A stretch of DNA of 64,000 nt, taken from the NCBI GenBank assembly GCA_905160935.1, contig CAJHZI010000739.1:124001-188000 (forward strand), given 5' to 3'. Under the pieces are notes generated by a model. That model was not told where the DNA came from. It saw only the letters and a program-made list of their open reading frames with translations, and made no database searches. Positions within the stretch are counted from its first letter, which is position 1. The number at the start of each line of letters is the position of its first letter. The stretch comes from Enchytraeus crypticus (lineage: Eukaryota > Annelida > Clitellata > Enchytraeida > Enchytraeidae). Of the stretch, positions 46,001 through 57,250 are shown piece by piece. The position numbers and the translations under genes are program-made.

Positions 46001-46436
46001 TTCACTGATGGCCACGCATACTCGTAATATTTACGCTTGTATTTTCCATTTGTTGTGCAGGCTTTTTCACTGTTTGCAAGGACGTTTTTGTTTGCTGTAT
46101 TTATATAGTTGAGTTTAAATGTAATATAACCTATTTCTCTCCTTCTATCTCCTGAGGCACATACGTGAAATATTCTTAACAACAGCCATACTTACTACTT
46201 TGTGACATACGTGAGACGTACTTAAATATGAACAAGCTATTTAATCAAGATCAGTAAAATTAATTATATTATTTCAGTCGTTAACTCCGTGAAAATGAAT
46301 TAGCTTTATTTAATTATTAACAAAAAAGCATCCTTTGAAGAATGAGTGTTATCTGAATTTACACTTTGTAAATTACAAAGAAACTGCCTAAGATAAATTA
46401 ACAGCACTGAAAGCATACCATGATCCTGTCTTAGTC
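43001..46436 (-). other. Probable long 3' UTR and flank of CELF
   Basis: No coding signal was found on either strand. The plus strand is dense in ACA and CATACA words, so a minus-strand transcript would be rich in UGU and UGUAUG. A 70-bp unit is repeated just over twice at about 45389-45545. TTTATT near 43868 is a minus-strand AATAAA candidate. The extent of the UTR is inferred, not shown. Confidence 0.4.
45389..45545 (-). repeat. 70-bp tandem repeat downstream of CELF
   Basis: The block AAACATACACATACATAGC to CACTACCTGACTATACTC recurs with 70-bp spacing (starts near 45391, 45461 and 45531, the last partial). There is only about one difference between the two full copies. Confidence 0.93.
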
Positions 46437-49400
46437 TCAATACGGCTTTGAAACCTTTGGTGTCTTTAGCTGCACCTTCAGCTTTCCCATGCCAATACGA
46501 AATCCATTCATCGACTTAATGGCATTACTCGCTGACATCTTGTTATCGTAGCTCACAAAGCCTATTAATACACATAAAGCTGGTAAAGCTAATGTTAACG
46601 TCGGTTTCCTCACTTGAAAGTGATGTCAGTGATAGTCAGTTTCCTCACTCAAAAGCGATAAGAGTGATGGGCGAGCCCAGGATTTGAACTCCGCACATAC
46701 TGATCTGCGGTCGAATAACTTACCGACGTGGCCACTGGTTCTCCAGCCAGTACATACATACATGCATGCAAATATTGTTAGATACAATATTGTTTAGCGT
46801 CAGACACTTCTTAGTCAAACTCATCACGAAGCAAATCATCGTGCAGCATAAACTATGCGAAGTAAAATATGATTATAACACTGTCGAAATATTGCGTCTG
46901 CAGAAGATTGAAGTGTTTCGATAAAATTCTAACTTGACAAAATTGAGAAGATTTATCTCAGGAAATCATATCAGACTCACAGACTTAGTATACAATATTC
47001 CTGTAACTTACTTTATATTGTATCACATTTAGAATCAGCTTTAACAAATAAAAACGAAGCAAAACCTTTTAAACACAATTATTTTAAATGAAAATTGATC
47101 CATTATTACACACTGTATCAATTCATTGCTGCGGCATACATAGGTCTACACGTACACTAAGCTCTTATTACTTACCATATCCCTTGCTAGTCTTGGTGAC
47201 TTTATCGACGAAGATGGTAGCAGAGACTATGTTACCAAAAGGTGAGAACATATTGTACAGCTCTGAATCGGTGTAAGTCGGTGGAACATTGAATATAAAC
47301 AAGTTGCAACCTGGTGGACCTAAACATATATAAATTCTCAAATCTATAACAGTAATGACAACATTCTCTCACAGTCTAACTATTCATTTTTGGTGACTTC
47401 TTGTTGAGATTTTTTAGAATATTTTAGGGCTTTCTGTTGATTCTGTAAATGCAAGCGAATTTAGGTATATAGAATGAACTGATGGTAGTTTTATATACCA
47501 CTAAAGACATTCATGATATAAAAACATTAACAACTAATAGAGTATGATTGGCTTAAATGATACAATCAAGCATTACTTAACTAAATTACAGTTTACGGGC
47601 AACAATACAAATGATTTCAAAATCTAATATCCAGAAAATCAGTCCAAAGATAGAGAATTAAAGAAAAGGAGGTTATGTTCTAGTCGCAACCCAAGGAAAC
47701 TGTATTGAAAATAGATATCAAAAAGATATTAAACTACGCAAGTAACTGCTCATAGGAATGCAAACGCTTACGTGATACATATATTGCTTAAAATATTGCC
47801 ACAAGTTGTGTATTGCTGCTGTTATACAAAAATCTAACCAAGAATTAAAGTATCAGATTGACTCGAAGTAAATAATTATAAATTAATCTTATCGTTCTGC
47901 TACTATTACTTCAAAACCATCAATTTAATATATCAATATTTCATCACTGATCTCTATTGACCGAAAGAGAAAAGAATGAATGCAGAGCTACTACCTTCTT
48001 TATCTTTTCCAGAAAGGCCTGACAAAGGAGGACGTGGAGCAGCTGGATAATTCATCGGCGGTGGAACAGTACTGCCTGGATATGGGTAGGGTCCTGATTG
48101 GGCATAGCACCAGTCAAATAGAATCAGTCAAATAGAGCATAGCACCAGTCAAATAGAGCATAGCATCAGTCAAATAGAGCATAGCATCAGTCAAATAGAG
48201 CATAGCATCAGTCAAATAGAGCATAGCATCAGTCAAATAGAGCATAGCACCAGTCAAATAAAGCAAATGTACACTGTCGATAATTAATTAATCAATATAC
48301 ACCGTAACTGTACACTGTTGAGATACAAAGCAGCAACTATACACTGTCGAAAGAATGAAAAATCAACAAGTTGTAAAGATAGCACAATTTTTTTTAAATT
48401 TCTAGAAGAATTTTGCATGAGTCCATCGATGAGGTTACCTGATTTTGATAACCGTAAATCCACTTTCTTTTCAATAATATGAGATAGTACTTACTTAAAT
48501 CTTCTAGATTACCACCAATAGTGGTCAGTAACAGTCCATGAGTTCCAGCTGACTCAACATCAGCAATAGACGAGCCTAGAATTCATTTCATACAAGTACT
48601 GAGAAGTGACCATACACACCAATAAATTTAGATCTGGAAATATGAATGCAGGCTGCACTAACCAGGAATATTCGTAGGGAGAGATGGTTGTGTGGCTGCC
48701 GTACCTCCAAATGCTGCAGCCGCTGCAGCAAACTGTTGAACAATGGCCGGGTTCAAAAGCGTGGACAACACTGCAACATCAGCAACAGAATAAAATCTTT
48801 TAGTGAATTAGAGGAGTTGATAGCATACTCTTCGATACTTGTGTGAGTTACGAGTCATATCAGCGATTAATTAGAAGTTCTAAATAAATATCAGTCTGAT
48901 ATTTTTGTTATATTTATTAACATTTAACCCTGTCAAAATATAATAATTAATTTAATTAAATATTATTAAAAATTGTCCAGCCCAGTGGACAAAATTTGAA
49001 TTAAACCGGTCTAAATCAGACAAAAATGGGGAAAACTCGGCAAAACTACGAGCAATAGAAATGGTATTACAGTCAATTTAACCGAATACTAGTAAATTCT
49101 TTGCAGTGCTAATAAATATAATAATTACTAACCTTTACAATAGACTACTAATGAATAAATATTAATTAATTTAATAGCAAAAGCTATAAGAACAAGCCTT
49201 TATGTTTGTGTGTGCATTAAAAGTTGAGTTTTGGAACAATTCGAATTGAGAGCAAATACAAACACATCAGCCTCATTCAGTCCAGGCGCCTGACGGCCTG
49301 GTGGTAGGGGAAACTAGTCAGGCTGATATGTTGCAGTTGCATGTTGTATTTTCTATGTGGCAATACAGCAGGAAAACCCTAACAGCTACGATTTAAACAT

Positions 49401-52400
49401 GCAGTTTAACCACGGTAAAAATGCATGTGGGTAAAACTTGCCAACTCTGCCGAATACAGACCTGGATTAGACGCCAGTTGAGCCAATGCCTGAATGCCCT
49501 GAAGAGACTGATTGTCGAAACCTGAGAAATACAATATTAACATTTAAATATATTACACATCTAAATATATTATACATCTTTCAATTCATGAGCACTCCTT
49601 TTTGAGCAAATATCATATTGGATGGATGACCAATTTGATAGCATGCATGTCTGATATAGTTAAGCAGGAGGCCTTCCATTCTAATGTCAGTTGAAACAAT
49701 TCTGCCAGCATCCTCTGAGGTTCTTACCCCAAAATGCATGTGGGAAGAACAGAAGTTAAACTTTAATATTCTGCACAACATGAGCAGGTTTTGAGAGATT
49801 TATTCTGAAACTCAAAAAGTGAATTTACAAATGCTTAAGTGGAGTCATGGCTACGGTAAATAGATCAAAAGCACACTGCAGGTGTTGTAATAGAAGACTA
49901 AGCAGAAGCTGTGGAAATAAATCAAGACTACAAGTCTCACAAGCCGCATTCGTCAAGCCAATAGCTTCAAATTGTCAATGAGATACAGTTTAATCACAAT
50001 TTAAATTCCCAACGTCTTAATATTAATAAATGTCTTAATAACAAGGGGTAACGTCATGAAGTTTTAAATGACAGATCCTGAGGTGAATTGAACTCTCGTT
50101 GGTTCGAATCCAAGTCACGCTGATCTGAGTGTAAAATCTCAGACATTCACTTGACTGGTTATACAGAAAATGGACTAAATTGCGTAATGAATTAAACATG
50201 TGGCACTATAAAGTGAGAGACATAAACATAGCTGATCACTTCACTATAATGCGCGTTAACTTAACAATGAAAAGAAACATGTCAGCAGATATTCCTCATC
50301 CTATGATAATACCTGTAACTTCCCTGGACTCACATTATTCTGACAGACAAGGCTACTTAGACTTAGAATAGAACTACACAACAGTGGCAAGGTCAACCTG
50401 GCACAGGAGGCGGACTAGAGTATGGTCCTGAGGGGGTAGGGGCTCTCGCTGAATATGGGTTCATAGGAGGGGCCCCAACTGATGAAAAACGTGGAGCACC
50501 TACAATAGTAAAAATAATAACAAATGACTACAAGCAGTACAATTAATTAAACGTCAGACAATTAATTAAACATCAGACTAATCAGAAGTCTAGCTAACTG
50601 AGAGCATAACATTAGTATAGCAGCGATACCACTGATATCAATCACACCATTGATATCAATGACACCACTGATATACTGATGTTATACTAGGCTTTAGACT
50701 TTTTAGCATTTGCTTTTTGTTTAAGACATATTCATATGCTTCACAAATGATTACATGTGCGTAATTATATTTAAAGATTTGACGTCCCTGACATTGCCCT
50801 AAGGCGAGGAACCGGACGTTAAATTCTTATTGATTATTGATTGATTGAAAGAAGATAATGATTAGTACTTTAAATAAGTTTAGTAGTGTCACAAACATTA
50901 ACTGGATCAATGACACTAAGAATGTCAGAGGTAATGAACAAGCTATTTATAACCAATCCATGCAAGGTATAAGCTATGTTAAATTATCTGCAGCTACTAA
51001 CCATAACTGAAAGGTGCTCGGGGAGCGCCCATTGCTGGAGGTGGGCTCATCATCTGAAACATAAATAATATTATATTATAATTAATCAATCCATCAATAA
51101 CTCAAGTCATACACAATGGCATGTGGTTTGAACTACTGGTTGATTGACAACTATCAATCATAACCAACCAGATAAGCAATGCGAAATATAATAAGAGGAG
51201 ATAAAGCGGCCATGCATAGCGCATAAATACCAAAATGATGAGTGACTGAATTACCTTATGTTACTGTAGGAATCACTGTTAGCAGGTATACTAGGGCAGT
51301 TGAGAGATTGAATTAACTTAGTTATTGTAGGAACCACTGTTAACAGGTAAGATAGGGCAGTTGAGAGATTGAATTACCTTATGTACTGTAGGAACCACTT
51401 TTAACAGGCAGGCTAGAACAGTTGAGAGATTAAATGAACTTACGTTATTGTAGGAACCACTGTTAGCAGGTATGCTAGAACAGTTGAGAGATTGAATTAA
51501 CTTACGTTATTGTAGGAACCACTGTTAGCAGGTAGGCTAGAACGCGGGTGGTTTGAGTGCTGACGTTTCATTTCTTTCTGCTGCTGCGTCTCGGCAAACT
51601 TTACAACTATTGGACTCTTACAGCCCTACAACAAACATCAATCAATCAAGTAAATTAATTATCAATCAATACGTCAAATAAAGATTTCGCCGCACAGAAT
51701 ACAAATAAATTGTATAGAGACCGGAGTCTTGCAACCATTTTATAAGCAACTTTGCAGTAACTATCATCTCAGCCGTAAATTGTATATACTTAGCTCTTGC
51801 ATTTAGTTTTACCTGTAATTGACTCCTATAAAAACTCTTGAGGTGAACCTAAGAGTTCAATGCCAATATTTATTCCTGCAGCAGAAAGTGAAAAGTTTTG
51901 AACTTATTGAGATAAGCAATACTACAAGCACTGGTTCAAATTATTGTCTACAAGTAATAATACAAACATTTAGTGCAGATTGATCTAAAGGTTACATTTA
52001 AATGTCAAGTTTAACGGCAGTTTCCTGCTCAATAGCAAGTCAGTGACAGGGAGAGCACTGAATATGAATCACGCACTTACTAATCCACTGTCGAGCAACT
52101 TGTCAACAAGCCACTGGCTCAGCCCAATCTCTAGTCATACAGTTTCAAAAACCAACTTTAGAATCTGAGGAATAGAATAAAGATATAAATAATATAATCA
52201 AACCTCGAATGTGCGAGAAAGATGCAAAGCTTTGATGGCATTCATCGCACTCAACTGAGTTGTAAATGTCACAAAAGCACATCCTAAATATCATAGGAAA
52301 CAAGTATTAAATACATAACATCAATTGAAGTCAATTAACCATATGATACAGCATTACTTTGTCAGCAAGAATTTTTTTTAGATAAGATGAGCTAATGAAT

Positions 52401-55400
52401 GCGAATCATTTAATAATAAACAAATAACGGATGATGACAGTAGAGAAAAATTACTAAAATTAGTCAACTAAATTAAGATTATCAACAGCACTTAGTGTCA
52501 ATACAATTTCACAATGCTTTATTTATTTATATCACAGACAGTACATTTCCAGCTCAATGACAAACTATTTCAGCTACAGTAATATTTGATTAAATAAATT
52601 CATTTGACAGTTAAATAAGAAATTAAATCTTGCATATGATTTGAGTAACCAGCCAATTAAAACTCTCCACCCCATAGTTGGTCAGTAGGAATTATCACAT
52701 GCCTGTATAATAAATATAATAAATGCCTATATAATAAAATAACAAATGCCTGCTACAGAAAAATTGGATGGAATCTATGAAAGTCTGGAATAGGATTCTA
52801 TTGGATTAAAGTAGGACAGGTGACTAACAACATTAGTTGCTAATAGACAATAAGTCGCATAGATCATAAACAGCGGCAGACCTTTACTGTTTCCTTCACT
52901 ATCAATCAGTATGACGCAGTCGTCCAGGGCACCGAATGGACTGAACAACGCGACCAGCTCTTCCTGGCTAGTGCTCTTAGACAACATTCCAACAAACAGG
53001 CGTCTCTCCTCTTCTGTAAACATTAAATACAGCAGAGCTCTGATAGCATTCCAGTACAGCAACAAACGCTCAACATAGCTTTGCCTATTCTCTGTCAATA
53101 CACTGACGTTAATGTTCATTGCGCTAAAAAATTAGTTCACAAAAATTAAGAATAAAATCTTTTAGAAAAATTCCAATTCTATTGATTAGAAATAATAGTC
53201 GAGATTTCTGCAGCACACAAAATTTACATTTTGTCATCATCATCGTCATAATAATAGCAATAATAATAAAGATGACGATTTAGAGTGAGTGCCCTTATTC
53301 AAAGACTACATCAGGAACATTCATGCAGCACATCTCACTACTAAGATATTAAATAAAACTATTTGGAAAAATATATATTTCAAAAACAACAATATACCTA
53401 CAGTTAACACAATAATACTTAAAATATATTATGTTATAGAAACAGTTGTTGATTTTTGTAATACCAACTTGCACAACATGAGGCTTATGTGTAAAACTGT
53501 GAAAGCACATTAAATAAAGAATGCAAATTTCACAGCGTTCGTCTTGTTACTGACAGAGTATTTGGGCCAATTAGTGTGACAACAAAAATGTTATAGAATC
53601 AATTCGATCACAACATGCAAATATTGCACATTACAAGGCACATGTAGACTTAATAGTAGAAGTGGGAACGAATCAAATTGTCAAGATTTTACTAACAATA
53701 AGAACAAGCAAACTATTATATAAGTAGCATAAATTAGTGCTTTAAATAAGTAAGTGCTTACTGTCTCGATTAATGTTAAAAAAATATTAAAATCAATTTA
53801 AATGTTTACACATAAATATACTATCTCATATTCTGAACTTTCCTTTAGTCACTGAACATATTTAATTGCTTACCACTCTTAATTTCACTGTTTGCTGTTT
53901 TAACTTGCATAGGATGCTTCAACTGCAGCAAAATGATAAATAAACAACAGTAACACTGAAATTAAAACATAGCAATATTACCATGCAAACTTGAAGAGTA
54001 AAGACAACACAATATATTTATACAACTAGAAACTATAATATAAAAAAGAAATGTTTATTTCTAAAAGGAATAAATAGTCTTAAACAGAGATCTAATACAA
54101 GCTATATACAATAAATAGCAAAATTTATGATCAAGCGAGTTCAACATATATAGCAAAGGTTAATAAATCTAAGCAAAAGAACTTATTATATACTATAAAG
54201 AATTTATCTATTAAGGTACAGATTCACTATTCCTAGAATACCAGGTATTTTCAATGCAGCCATTCAACAGCAGAAATATATTCTTTTAAGCGCTGTTCAG
54301 AAACATATAATTGCGGTAAATTAGATAGCTTAATTAGATGTCGAAAAACAGCCACATGAAATCGATTTATTAATGATTAATATTTCTCAAAAAATTAAAC
54401 AGCATTTTCCTTCGAAATGCAACTTTAACTTACGCCAGGCATTGTTTTCTTCCCATGCCACTCATTCTGTGCATCCAGAGCAGCTTGTCTTTTGTAAAAC
54501 TGCAGAAAGCAAGAACCTGCAACGTTCAACCACATTATGATTACTCATTACTTAACGCATATTTAATTCTAAGAAATTTGTATTGATAATACTGCATAAT
54601 TTTCATATTTATATACTCGTCATTTAATCAATTTTTTTATTAATTTATTTTGTAATTTTTCACAGAAAAGCTCTTTCCCACTACCCTGAATTACCTGATA
54701 ACTTCAGTAAAAACTTTGAAGACTGTCAGTCTGCCAAAAATTTATAATGAGCTTTTAATTCAAGAAAAATTTATAATATTTATTTAAAATATATTCTTAC
54801 TTTATAATAGATAAATATATTTCTAATGAAATTATCTATGATATAATGAAATTATCTTTGCATACAGTCTTTATACGAAAATTGAAGTAATATATTGCAA
54901 GCCTATTTTATTCTTTCAATTATGAATTGTGAGTAGATGTTTCCAACTGCGTAAGCCAGATCTTATTAAATATTCGTAAATTAAAATTAAAAGATATTTG
55001 TAACTAAAATTTAAAATGTCTTACTAAATATTATTAAATCTATAATATTTCCAAAAGTAGCTCAAATATTACTCAAAGAAACATTTTTATCAAATTTCAA
55101 CTACCCCATAATCTTATGTTAATTAGATTATTAAGAACTGGCAAACTAAAATGTTTTCATCATAGTAAGCTAAGAAACTTACCTCTACTTTCTTGAGTAG
55201 ACTTATCCTTGAGAATAAACACACTAAACACAGGACCAAATACTTCAAACATTCTTTTTATATCTTCCTCTTTCATGTCACGAGGAATGTGTCCAACAAA
55301 CAGCTTCATAGAATCAGCATCAGGAGTTGATTGATTCAATTGATTCATGACTGCACCGTTTTCTTTTTGCATGTTATCTATACAAAAAATAATCATTGTT

Positions 55401-56261
55401 ACAGTTTTGTTTGATTGATGGTATTTTTACCTTTTTCAAATTTTCTTTTATATTATTTTGCTTTCTATTCAATTTGACTATTTCTGTGTGCTTGTTTTCA
55501 TTTTTTATGGTGTATGCTGTGTTTTGATCTAATAAACATATTTTTCCTCTCTCTCTCTCTCTCTCAGTTCTAAAACATAAATTTTGCTAGATTCTAACTC
55601 TTAAACGGTTAAACTAAAACTACAACTTAGACTAGCCGCATATAAATCAAGGAAGTGCCTCAACTTTGCACAATATAATCTATACATTAAGTTGTCTTGA
55701 AGGAAGTAACAAATGGTTAAAAATTCACTGTTTACTACAAATATGAGACAATTACAAGCAATCAGTTATATACCAATTTTATACAGCAAAAGACTTTCAA
55801 GTATCAATTTACGAATCAGCATAGTCTAAGTCAGACACTCAAACCTTTTGCTTTTTGCTAGTGATCCTAGCAAAACAGTAATCAAATAGTTATTATATGC
55901 AAAGTAATCCTAGCTCCTTAGTGTTAGATGTTAACGTTGACACCTCAACAACGTTAATAACCTTAACGTTAACAGTAGAATTCTAACGTTGTTGGAGTTA
56001 CCAGATAAAGATATTAAGTTGCACTAATGTTGCTGCTATAAAACTCAATTGCACCGCCGGTTTCCAAACCGGTTTTCGAAAACACGTTAGAGTAACAGTA
56101 ATGCGTAACAAACTAAACAGATATTTATGAATTTATTCTAAAATGTGCACACTGCGCTTACAACATCAATTACATAATCTAAAACTGCAATAAAGAACGT
56201 AGCAATACAATTATTGTACAAAACAAGAACAATACAAACCTAAAGACGCCATTTTCATCAT
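46437..56261 (-). CDS. CELF: CELF/Bruno-like RNA-binding protein (15 coding exons)
   Basis: On the minus strand, in gene order: 56261-56240, 55377-55183, 54516-54434, 53922-53874, 53013-52882, 52283-52204, 51625-51506, 51053-51002, 50499-50398, 49521-49462, 48770-48663, 48575-48495, 48093-47995, 47319-47176 and 46561-46437. They total 1452 nt, 483 aa plus stop, close to the usual CELF1/2 length. Three RRMs are visible: RRM1 at about 30-112 ([28 protein letters not shown]), RRM2 at about 119-200 ([34 protein letters not shown]) and RRM3 at about 397-475 ([36 protein letters not shown]). A P/A/S/G-rich linker separates RRM2 and RRM3, and the protein ends in the hallmark KPY. Known role: binds UGU/GU-rich RNA to control splicing, mRNA decay and translation. 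An in-frame TAA precedes the first ATG, but upstream alternative first exons are possible. Assignment to one CELF subgroup is not attempted. Confidence 0.92.
46575..46752 (-). repeat. tRNA-derived SINE, family 1, at the last CELF splice acceptor
   Basis: In minus orientation, the same sense as CELF, it has A-box and B-box sides and a partly duplicated 3' block (TTTCCTCACTTGAAAG and TTTCCTCACTCAAAAG). It ends with the family terminus AGCTTTACCAGCTTTA at 46575, leaving only 13 bp to the acceptor AG of the last coding exon. Confidence 0.85.
47600..47790 (-). repeat. CR1/L2-like LINE fragment in CELF intron 13
   Basis: TCAGTCCAAAGATAGAG, GAATTAAAGAAAAGGAGGTT and AACTGCTCATAGGAATGCAAA match consecutive parts of 56455-56590. 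The copy is decayed. Confidence 0.6.
48101..48265 (-). repeat. 21-bp tandem array next to the acceptor of CELF exon 13
   Basis: The unit in gene sense is GATGCTATGCTCTATTTGACT, about eight copies. It ends within about 10 bp of the acceptor AG (at 48094-48095) of exon 13. Each unit offers a pyrimidine-rich run and a CTGAT/TTGACT branch-like motif. Confidence 0.92.
50040..50260 (+). repeat. tRNA-derived SINE, family 2, CELF intron 9
   Basis: GGGGTAACGTCATGAAG (A-box side), then a perfect B box within GTTGGTTCGAATCCAAG, then the shared 3' region. It is the most complete of the three copies (others at 31170 and 39235). Confidence 0.8.
50785..50855 (+). repeat. Short SINE-like tail with (TTGATTGA)n end
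   Basis: GACGTCCCTGACATTGCCC, then GGACGTTAAATTCTTATTG, resembles 61998-62072 (GACGTCCCTGACATCATCC, then CGGACATTAAACCTTTATTA). Both end in simple repeats, suggesting a shared retroposon 3' end. Confidence 0.55.
51247..51543 (-). repeat. 61-62-bp tandem array repeating the 5' splice site of CELF exon 7
   Basis: The block TAGGAACCACTGTTA (plus strand) recurs at 51267, 51328, 51389, 51451 and 51513. In gene sense each unit is the end of exon 7 (AGTGGTTCCTACAATAAC) followed by GTAAGT and about 30 bp of intron. The donor is intact in the exon copy (exon end 51506) and the next copy (end 51444) and altered in the others. Reading past the first donor meets an immediate TAA. Confidence 0.94.
52010..52125 (-). 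repeat. tRNA-derived SINE, family 1 variant, CELF intron 6
   Basis: It shares CAGTGACAGGGAGAGCACTG with the copy at 25740. The inverted B box is decayed (GAATATGAATCACGC). Confidence 0.7.
55546..55566. repeat. (CT)n microsatellite
   Basis: A pure CT run in CELF intron 1. On the gene strand it reads as GA repeats. Confidence 0.95.
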
Positions 56262-56282
56262 TTACTGTGAAAAACGATCAAT

Positions 56283-56310
56283 ACGGTTACCATCAGGAGA
56301 TGGTAACCGT
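56283..56310. other. Perfect hairpin just upstream of the CELF start codon
   Basis: ACGGTTACCATC and GATGGTAACCGT are 12-bp inverted arms around a 4-nt loop (AGGA), 22 bp before the first ATG in gene sense. It could be a 5'-UTR stem or a promoter palindrome. Confidence 0.8.
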
Positions 56311-56324
56311 GTAACCATAAATAA

Positions 56325-57250
56325 TAATAACATAATAACAACAATTAGAGTGCTACAGTCATCAATGACAACATCGAGCACTATTGAGACAAAATCAAGC
56401 CGGCGAGCAAAAAAAGAAGGTTCAAAAACGGTCAAATTCCAAAATCCAGAAATTCAGTCCAAAGTAAAGGGAGTTAAAGAAAAGGTGGTTTAGGCGCAGG
56501 TCGCTGCTCATGGACACTGGATAATAGAAAAGAGAGATGGAAAAGATAGGTCTTCAACTGTTTATGAAACTGCTCATAGGAAAGCAAAGGCTGATATGAT
56601 TCAAATGAAGATTTCCGAAGATTGAATGGAAGAGAATTCCAGATCTGAGGTGCAGCATGCTGGAAAGAACGATTAGATAGCTTAGAGCGTGAAGGTAAGC
56701 TAGGTCTCACAAGAGTAATTAACTTAGAAGACCGAGTAATAGCAGGCTGCATCACTTTAATCAAGTGAGACATACAAGTTTGTCCAGGGAAGGTGATGGA
56801 CTTATAGGTTAACGAAGCTGTTTTGTAAATGATACGCTCTTTAATCTTTAGCCAGTGCAAAGACTTCAAAATAGGCGTAACATGTGAGTACTTGGAACTA
56901 CAAAAAATTGCTCGCGCAAGAGAATTCTGAACAAACTGCAACCGATCAATCTCACAGCCAGGGAGATTTAAAAACAGGGAATTGCAGTAGTCCAACTTCG
57001 ATTGCACAAGAGCAGCACCAATTGTAGCAGCTGTCTCACGTGACAAATATGGACGTATTCGACGAAGATCACGGATATGGAAGAAACATGCTTGTGAAGT
57101 TTTAGTTATGTGTTCATGGAAGGTTAGGTGTTTATCAAGGATAACACCGAGATTTCTCACAGAAGAAACAGGTGATATTTTAATACCCGAAGATAGCGAA
57201 AGAGTTTTCCCATTCAGCTTCAGAAGCTGTTGAGGTGTCCCGACCAACAA
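56325..57250 (-). mobile_element. CR1/L2-like LINE, 3' part with reverse-transcriptase C-terminus
   Basis: An open frame at 57250-56474 (minus) encodes 258 residues that read as the post-catalytic part of a CR1/L2-group protein: VRNLGVILDKHLTFHEHI, SKLDYCNSLFLNLPG, RLQFVQNSLARAIF, ILKSLHWLKIKERIIYKT, AAPQIWNSLPFNLRK and QFHKQLKTYLF. The 3' UTR runs to an (A/T)-rich TTATTA tail near 56325, so this is a 5'-truncated insertion. It lacks endonuclease and catalytic motifs. It is the best preserved member of the family whose tails are scattered through the window, and it sits just beside the CELF start. Confidence 0.88.

Noticed and set aside
55930..56000. AACGTT-rich inverted blocks (CAACAACGTTA and TAACGTTGTTG)
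   Set aside because: The arms are about 11 bp and imperfect beyond that, with simple-sequence character. This is not enough to call an element.
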